Translations under genes and position numbers: made by a program
Source: Pelomyxa schiedti
Taxonomy: Eukaryota > Evosea > Pelobiontida > Pelomyxidae
Assembly (NCBI GenBank): GCA_020536535.1
Contig: JAHLWZ010000386.1
Span: 96,308 to 160,307 of the forward strand
DNA length: 64,000 nucleotides
Direction of reading: 5' to 3'
The notes under the pieces: model-generated
The model's input: only the letters and a program-made list of their open reading frames with translations
The model's database searches: none
Told to the model about the DNA's origin: nothing
Shown: positions 57,378 through 64,000 of the stretch, piece after piece
Layout: each line of letters begins with the position of its first letter
How positions within the stretch are numbered: the first letter of the stretch is position 1

Positions 57378-57826
57378 TCAGAATCCTTCATTACGGCCTA
57401 CCTGCCTCCAAGCCCTGTCATATTCCACATAGTACATGTCCAGAATCGAGTGTTCTATGGCGCGATCGTGTTCGTAAAGGGTACCGGGGATACGACGGAG
57501 TTTTCCTTGTCTTGATATTTGGCATCGAGTTCCACCACAGCACCGGTAAGAATGGCGACACCTAGGGCAGTAGTTCCGTGACATCCAAATAAAGGACACA
57601 TGTTTCCACTTTTTTGGAAGGTTAGATATCAGGAAACAGTGCTGGAAGAAAGATACCTCAATTCGGTCGATCCCCCCAATGAAATATAAAAAGTACCTGA
57701 AAACCTCTCTTGCCCGATTCTCAGTCCACACAGCACTGCTGTTCAACAATGCTTGCTTTTTTTTTTTTTTTTGGAAAAAAAATGGGGAAAGACATACCTT
57801 CCAACATAAATTGGAACGGCCTGCAT
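57378..57826 (-). CDS. Short array unit: N-terminal and Cys-rich part without ankyrin repeats
   Basis: Starts at ATG 57826 (MQAVPIYVG), one intron, then SSAVWTENRAREVFRYFL, then after a second intron WKHVSFIWMSRNYCPRCRHSYRCCGGTRC and a tail ending GRNEGF at 57378. It matches the first part of the long ankyrin units but stops where they continue into ankyrin repeats. The upstream F-box exon (ending 57869) can also splice in phase into this unit, so it may instead be the C-terminus of the neighbouring gene. A second such short unit lies at 61462-61918. Confidence 0.55.
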
Positions 57827-57868
57827 GGTACCTTAAAAAGAAGATAACGTCATTGACAACGAGGCTAC

Positions 57869-59449
57869 GAAAGGCAAACCAAAATCGAGAAGTGCGCTGC
57901 ATCCTCCCAAGGGATTGCACATCAAGAAAGGTCAGCACTCCAGCAGCTTCTGCTTGGCACAGAGCTGCATTTGCTGTGATGGTGTCATCACACCTGGAAA
58001 AATAGTTATCAAGTTGTTTTCAAAACTGGGGTACAGTACCCAACAGATGCAGAGACCATCAGTGGCGTTTCCGAAACTCCGTTTGGAGCCAGGTTCTCGA
58101 ATTCCATTACAGGCTGAAGCATGTTTATTACGCGGAGGAGAAGAGGATAATTCGACACTGAAAAGCCCACAATTCGATGTATGTGCGATCCCAAGTATCC
58201 TGAGAGTTTTAAAAAAAAAGGAAAAAAGGAAAGAAAGTGCGGACACCGTTGATATGGCCATATCCATAACCCCGATAGTCCTTCCAGAAGTCACAATCTT
58301 GGCATGGCAGAAGTCCACCCAGTTTCACCATTTCAGTCACCAACTCACTTCGGTCCAAGATCACAGCAAGAATCATCGGAGTGAAAATATCTTCGTAATC
58401 ACGCAGCTTATAGGTGCATGGAGCATTTGGATTTGCACCGAGGGATAAAGCCATCATTGCCAGGTCTTTGTTGTTTCGCAATATTGCCATAAAAAGTGGT
58501 ATCTCGCCAGCAGTTTCCAACCTTTTGTGAAACACTTGACAGAGATACTGCAAAACATCTGAACGGGCTTCCTCGCAACTGTAGTATTTTGCAACCGGTT
58601 GTTGTTTGTTGTCCAGAGCCTCGATGAATTCATTCCCACCCCACCTTTCATTCACCAGCAGCCGTATCAGCTCCATGTTGTTGCTGCGAATAGCCATCTC
58701 CAGGGGAGAGATAACCCGAGTGATGGTGACACCCGCTCCCAAGCTATCCGGAGGTGGCTGTTCATTGCACAGAAGCTCAACCCTCCTTTTCAGATCACCA
58801 ACGGATTGCATAATCGGATCAATGAGATCTAACAGCTGTTTTTGAACACACAAATGAAGAACTGTTACCCTTTTTCCATCCAGAGTGCACCAGATACACG
58901 GATCTGCACCCTTCTTCAGCAAGAACCTTGCCACGTGCACGTGCCCCTCGTTCACTGCGCAAGCCAACGCAGTCTCTTCATCCAACTGTTTCCATTGGCA
59001 CACATAATGCACGAAGCAATCCTCCCAACAAAGGCTTTCGTGCCAGGCATTGTACGCTGTTTCGTATGCCTTGCAATAGTTGTTCAGGACAGAGTACTCA
59101 ATGGCGGAATGGTGCATGAGACGGGGGCGGTTTTCTGTGCATTGAGTTCCATCGCAGCACCGGTAAGCGTGGCCACACCCAGTGCAATAGTTCCGTGACA
59201 TCCAAACAAAGGACACATGTTTCCACTTTGTGAATGTCAGAAATGAAAAAAAACAGTGTTTGAGGAACTCACCTTGGTTTGATCACTCTCGATCTCCATC
59301 AAAGATAAAAAGTGCCTCAAAACCATTTTTGTAGCATCCTGCCACGTCACACTGCTGTTCAACAATGCTTGCTGGGGTTTTTTTGGTTTTTTTTTTGGAA
59401 AAAAAATGAGAAGGACATACCATCCAACATGAATTGGAACGCCCCACAT
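57869..59449 (-). CDS. Ankyrin-repeat/F-box array unit (long)
   Basis: The ATG at 59449 reads MWGVPIHVG, then SSVTWQDATKMVLRHFLSLM, then a Cys-rich segment YCTGCGHAYRCCDGTQC, then about four ankyrin repeats (for example TALACAVNEGHVHVARFLLKKGADP, here noted by its LLKKGAD end; LEMAIRSNNMELIRLLVNE; FMAILRNNKDLAMMALSLGANPNA; MILAVILDRSELVTEMVKLGG). A conserved exon with NGVSETPLMVSASVG follows, and an F-box-like exon LTFLDVQSLGRMQRTSRFWFA. The frame at the end has no stop before the next unit, so this unit may splice on into 57378-57826. About 90% or more identical to the unit at 61947-63518 in its middle part by eye. Confidence 0.6.
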
Positions 59450-59463
59450 GGTACCTTGTTTGT

Positions 59464-61077
59464 TTAAAAAAAAAACAAGAAAAAAAATGTTATTGAAGCT
59501 GAGGTAAAAGGAATGGCAAACCAAAATCGAGAAGTACGTTGAATCCTCCCAAGAGATTGAATATCAAGAAAAGTCAGCACTCCGGCAGTTTCTGCTTTGT
59601 ATAGAGCCGCATTTGCTGTGATGGCGTCATCGATTCTGGAGCAACAGTTATCAAGTTGTCTTCAAAACCCCTGGGGGGTGGGGGGTGAGAGATTTACCCA
59701 ACAAAAGCAGAAACCATCTGTGGTGTTTCTGAAACTCCGTTTGGAGTCAGCTTCTCGAATTTCATGACAGGCATGGATGCTCGGAGCATGTCTGTTGAGC
59801 TGGCAACCGTTGAGTAATCGACAACTGAAAGGGATGGATTAACTCCAGTTCGATGTCTGAACAACTCCAAGTATCCTGATGAATTTGTTCAAAAAGAAAA
59901 TAAAAGGAAAGAAATTGTGGAAACCGTGGATGTGATCGTATTCCGAACCCTTGTGGTGCTTCCAGATGTCACACTCTTCACTTGGCAGAACTCCACCCAG
60001 TTTCACCATTTCAGTCACCAATTCACTTCGGTTCAAGATCACAGCAAGAATCATCGGAGTGAATTCGTCCCGATAATTACCGAGCTGATGGGTGCATGGA
60101 GCATTCGGGTTTGCACCGAGGGATAGAAACTTCAGGGCCAAGTCTTGGTGGTTTCTCAAAATTGCCACGAACAGTGGTGTTGGTGCTCGTTCAGGTGTAC
60201 TCTCTGATTTGATGCAGTCAGGGAAATTGGGATGGTTGACGAGAATATCAAGAAGCTCTCTGTTTGTTGCACTCCAGCGCGGATACTGCGTTGCGTTCAC
60301 AAAAGCACGGCCAAGGCCCTTGTGAAACAAGTGGCAGAGAAACTGCAAAACGTCTGGACGAGCTTCCTCACAACCACAGTACACTGCAATCGGTTGTTGT
60401 TGGTCGTCCAGAGCCTCGATGAATTGAGTTCCACCCCACTTTTCATTCACCAGCAGCCGCATCAGCTCCATGTTGTTGCTGCGCATGGCCACTCCAAGAG
60501 GGGAGGTAACCGTGCCGTCACTCATCCCCAGCAGATCAACCCTCCTTTTCAGATCACCAACGGATTGTAGAATCGGGTCAATGAGCTCCAACAGCTGCTT
60601 TTGAACACACAAATGAAGAGCCGTGACCTTTTTTCCATCCAGAGTGCACCAGCTATCCGGACGTTGGCCACACTTTTCCATCAAGAACCTCGCCACTTGC
60701 ACGTGCCCCTCGTTCACTGCACAAGCCAAAGGGGTCCCTCGCTCCCACTGGGCCCACTGGCACTCGGAATGTGCCAAGCGATCCTCCCACCAGGGCCTTT
60801 CGTGCCAGGCATTGTACACAATCATCAGCTCCTCGAGGTGTCCCAGACTTGCACAAACAAACAACACGTTGATGGAAACTCTCGGCAGCCAGTGCACCCA
60901 ACAAGCATCCTCCTCATGGCCCACGGGTGTCCGAGAGACCAACCAGGACAATTTGATGGCTTGGGCCTTGGTCGCCGCTACGAGGAGCTCGTTGTCCTTC
61001 ACGAATGGGATGATGCTGTCCTGGTTGTCCTGGTAGTGACTTCTTTGGGACTGGGGGGTGCCCACTGCTTGTCCCAT
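59464..61077 (-). CDS. Ankyrin-repeat/F-box array unit with its own distinct N-terminus
   Basis: The ATG at 61077 opens MGQAVGTPQSQRSHYQDNQD and a helical segment not present in the neighbouring long units, then about six ankyrin repeats (PLACAVNEGHVQVARFLME, LGVAMRSNNMELMRLLVNE, LFVAILRNHQDLALKFLSLG, MILAVILNRSELVTEMVKLGG), extending to about 59930. A 49-nt intron leads to the conserved EKLTPNGVSETPQMVSAFVG exon and an F-box-like exon ending in Phe-rich residues at 59464. It contains an insert (RWSATNRELLDILVNH) absent from the other copies. The stretch 59700-59970 appears identical to the right edge of the window (63730-64000). Confidence 0.7.
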
Positions 61078-61461
61078 GCCTGTGTGCCAACCTTTGGGAG
61101 ACGACAGTAGTGCGGTGTGTTACCTGCGTGGTCGAAGTTAACCTTTATTTTCTCGGTCAACAGTAACCTATTCTCTTTCGTGGTTGATTTCGAGAACAGA
61201 CTCAGGCCAGAAGTATGAAAGTCATTACTGATCCAGACCCAAGAGTTCAGAGATCAGAGGTGAAAGCGTGCCTTTGCATAGTGTGTTTCAGGTGTTTGTG
61301 CCATTTGTTGCACTAAAATATTGTTGACAAAACAGGATCACCAAGAATGACTCCACAAACAAGGGGCCTCAGAAAGGCCTTGTCCCACTTGACTTTGAAA
61401 AAAAACGGAGGAATTTATTCAGCATATCCCCTCCTTCCCCCTTTGGGTCAAAAGCGCATCA
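61078..61461. other. Intergenic spacer inside the array
   Basis: About 380 bases between the array unit start at 61077 and the stop of the short unit at 61462. Probably the promoter of the 61077 gene. No coding signal. Confidence 0.5.
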
Positions 61462-61918
61462 CTACCACCCCTCTTTATACTCCAAGCACCAGGCCCTATC
61501 ATATGCCTCGTAGTACCGGTCCAGGAGCGAGTGCTCTATGGCACAATAGTGTTTGAAACGGGAAGCGACGGTACCGGATTCTCCTCCTATTTGGCATCTT
61601 GTTCCTCGGAAGCGGTGGAAAACATGCTCACACTTAACGCAGTAATTCTGTGACATCCAAAGAAAGGAGACATGTTTCCACTTTTTTTGTTTTGAGAATT
61701 TAAAAAGGAAAAAAGGGGCTTGGAGAAAGATACCTCGATTTGGTCGATCAGTTCAATGAAATTTAAGAAGTGCGTGAAAACCTGTCTTGTGCGATTCTCA
61801 GTCCAGGCCACTTGGCTGTTCAACAGTGCTTGCTGTTTTTTATTTTTTTATGTTTTTTGGAAAAACTGAGAAAGATGACATACTTTCCAACATGAATTGG
61901 AGCTCCCTGACTGGTACC
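61462..61918 (-). pseudogene. Short array unit lacking the start codon
   Basis: Counterpart of 57378-57826. In the other units the first exon reads ACC ATG ... GTTCCAATT; here the ATG position is AGT (near 61913), and the preceding F-box exon has no in-phase donor. The coding part still reads QVAWTENRTRQVFTHFL, then WKHVSFLWMSQNYCVKCEH and ends LEYKEGW at 61462. Either an unusual splice supplies its start or the unit is dead. Confidence 0.5.
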
Positions 61919-61946
61919 TGGTTTTTTTTTTTAGGAAAAGATAACG

Positions 61947-63518
61947 TCATTGAAGTTGAGGATGAAAGACAAACCAAAATCGAGAAGTGCGCTGCATCCT
62001 CCCAAGGGATTGTACATCAAGAAAGGTCAGCACTCCAACAGCTTCTGCTTGGCACAGAGACGCATTTGATGTGATGGTGTCGTCACAACTGGAACAACAG
62101 TTACCAAGTTGTTTTCAAAACCAAGGTGGGAACTTTACTCAACAGATGCAGAAATCATCTGTGGTATTTCTGAAACTCCGTTTGGAGCCAGCTTCTCTAA
62201 TTTTATGACAGGCAGAGATGCGCGAAGCATGTCTGTTGAGCCGAGGATTTGAGAATAGTCTGACACTGGGACATGGCGTCTAACTCGAAGTCTGCGGGAC
62301 TCCAAGTATCCTGAGGGTCTGTTAAAAAAATAAAGGTAAAAAATGAAAGATATTGAATTGCAGATACCATGGATATGACGAAATCCTTGCTCCAGAAAGT
62401 GCCTCCAGAGGTCACAATCTTCAGGCAGAAGTCCACCCAGTTTCCCCATTTCAGTCACCAACTCACTTCTGTTCAAGACCACAGCAAAAGTCATTGGAGT
62501 GAATTCCATCAGAGCGAAAAAACTGTTATCACCTGGCAGCCGACCATAGCGGAAGGACGCATTTGGATTTGCACCGAGAGATAAAAGCATCATTGCCAGG
62601 TCTTGGTTGTTTCTCAGTATTGCCCTATAAAGTGGTTTCACGTCAGCAGTTTCCAAGCGTTTGTGAAATAGTTGACAGAGAAACTGCAAAACGTCTGGAC
62701 GGGCTTTTTCCCAATCACAGTATTTTGCAATCGGCTGTTGTTGGTCCTCCAGAGCCTCGATGAATTGAATTCCACCCCACTTTTCATTCACCAGCAGCCG
62801 TATCAGCTCCATGTTGCCGCTGTACATGGCCACTTCCAGAGGGGAGGTAACCGTACGGTTACGCATCCCCAGCAACTCAACCCTCCTTTCCAGACCACTA
62901 GCGGATTGCAGAATAAAGTCAATGAGATCTGTGAGCTGCTTTTGAACACACAAATGAAGAGTGGTGGCCCAGAGATAACCCTTCTTCAGCAAGAACCTCG
63001 CAACGTGCACGTGCCCCGTGTACACTGCAGAAGCGAACGGGTCCTCCTCATCCAACTGTTTCCATTGGCACACATAATGCACAAAGCAATCCTCCCAACA
63101 AAGGCTTTCGTGCCAGGCATTGTACGCTGTTTCGTATGCCTTGCAATAGTTGTTCAGGACAGAGTACTCAATGGCGGAATGGTGCATGAGACGGGGGCGG
63201 TTTTCTGTGCATTGAGTTCCATCACAGCACCGGTAAGCGTGGCCACACCCAGTGCAATAGTTCCGTGACATCCAAACAAAGGACACATGTTTCCACTTTT
63301 TGACCGTCAGAAACGACAAAAACAACAAGGAACTCACCTTGGTTTGATCACTCTCGATCTCCATCAAAGATAAAAAGTGCCTCAAAACAGTTCTTGTATC
63401 ATCCTGCCACGTCGCACTGCTGTTCAACAATGCTTGCTGGGGTTTTTTTTTTTGTTTTTTTGACAAAAGGACTCGGAGGCAAGACATACCTTCCAACATG
63501 AATTGGAACGGGCAACAT
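61947..63518 (-). CDS. Ankyrin-repeat/F-box array unit (long)
   Basis: The ATG at 63518 reads MLPVPIHVG, then SSATWQDDTRTVLRHFLSLM, the Cys-rich YCTGCGHAYRCCDGTQC, ankyrin repeats (LEVAMYSGNMELIRLLVNE, YRAILRNNQDLAMMLLSLG, MTFAVVLNRSELVTEMGKLGG), the conserved NGVSEIPQMISASV exon and the F-box-like exon LTFLDVQSLGRMQRTSRFWF, with a stop at 61947. Compared with 57869-59449, one ankyrin repeat has lost about 20 residues (near 62970). The span 63050-63300 is nearly identical to 58970-59220 by eye. Confidence 0.6.
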
Positions 63519-63533
63519 GGTACCTTGGTTTTT

Positions 63534-64000
63534 TTAAACGTTATCGATGTTGAAGTTACAGGCAAACCAAAATCGGGAGGTCTGTTGAATCCTCCCAAGA
63601 GATTGAATATCAAGAAGCGCAAACACTCCAGCAGTTTCTGCTTTGTATAGAGCCGCATTTGCTGTGATGGCGTCATCGATCCTGGAAAAACAGTTATCAA
63701 ATATATCAAACTGGAGGAAGATACCCAACAAAAGCAGAAACCATCTGTGGTGTTTCTGAAACTCCGTTTGGAGTCAGCTTCTCGAATTTCATGACAGGCA
63801 TGGATGCTCGGAGCATGTCTGTTGAGCTGGCAACCGTTGAGTAATCGACAACTGAAAGGGATGGATTAACTCCAGTTCGATGTCTGAACAACTCCAAGTA
63901 TCCTGATGAATTTGTTCAAAAAGAAAATAAAAGGAAAGAAATTGTGGAAACCGTGGATGTGATCGTATTCCGAACCCTTGTGGTGCTTCCAGATGTCACA
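63534..64000 (-). CDS. Ankyrin-repeat/F-box array unit, 3' part only (runs off window)
   Basis: Continues beyond the right edge. Visible are the end of an ankyrin exon (about 63950-64000), the conserved EKLTPNGVSETPQMVSAFVG exon, and the F-box-like exon LLDIQSLGRIQQTSRFWFA ending NIDNV at TAA 63534-63536. The first 270 bases at the edge appear identical to 59700-59970, so the missing part probably resembles the 61077 gene. Confidence 0.6.

Overview
This window looks like nuclear DNA from a free-living, probably amoebozoan, protist. Genes sit on both strands, tightly packed, and are cut by many very short GT-AG introns (mostly about 30-60 nt, often T-rich in the coding direction). TAA, TAG and TGA all act as stops. 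The gene content (PKA, Rho and RasGAP signalling, Kelch/F-box proteins, a Vint domain, a Crinkler-like protein, ankyrin families) fits Amoebozoa, but the genus cannot be fixed from the sequence alone. Gene models below were spliced by eye; exon ends are approximate where stated.

Layout. 1-2029: a PKA-like kinase, possibly cut at its 5' end. 2190-3318: a secreted two-repeat protein. 3320-6340: a gene-poor stretch with a long inverted repeat, a diverged direct repeat and two weak exons. 6341-9231: an LMBD2-type membrane protein. 9662-12869: a PMS2-type MutL mismatch-repair endonuclease, head to head with a class I methyltransferase (12898-13900). 13961-17299: a multi-span membrane protein resembling DUF2254. 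17683-18856: an unrecognised protein. 19048-21906: CWF19L1, tail to tail with a secreted beta-propeller-like protein (21957-23750). 24044-25771: a PPP phosphatase with an N-terminal repeat. 25994-28964: a Crinkler-like nuclease-kinase protein. 29487-about 32036: a Kelch-F-box protein. 32478-40486: a very long single-pass receptor with a C-type lectin domain, FN3-like modules, an Asn-X-Thr repeat stalk and a cytoplasmic RasGAP domain. 40852-41622: a small unknown protein. 42153-45491: an apparent fusion of Rho GTPase, Kelch, F-box and Vint. 45536-48036: ITFG2. 48334-49238: an Arg/Ser-rich unknown protein, head to head with a RecQ helicase (49257-52846). 52906-55676: a secreted beta-helix-like protein. 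55866-57149: an intronless Kelch protein. 57378-64000: a tandem array of ankyrin/F-box units repeating about every 4.05 kb and running off the window.

How they relate. Several products belong to small-GTPase and kinase signalling: a cAMP-dependent-type kinase, a transmembrane RasGAP, a Rho fusion and a PPP phosphatase. ITFG2 would link to nutrient (KICSTOR/TORC1) control, PMS2 and RecQ to genome maintenance, and CWF19L1 to splicing or lariat turnover. There is no operon-like organisation, but head-to-head pairs with 18-30 bp between start codons (12869/12898 and 49238/49257) point to shared bidirectional promoters. The most unusual items are the Rho-Kelch-F-box-Vint gene, the lectin-RasGAP receptor with its hexapeptide glycosylation stalk, and the ankyrin/F-box array.
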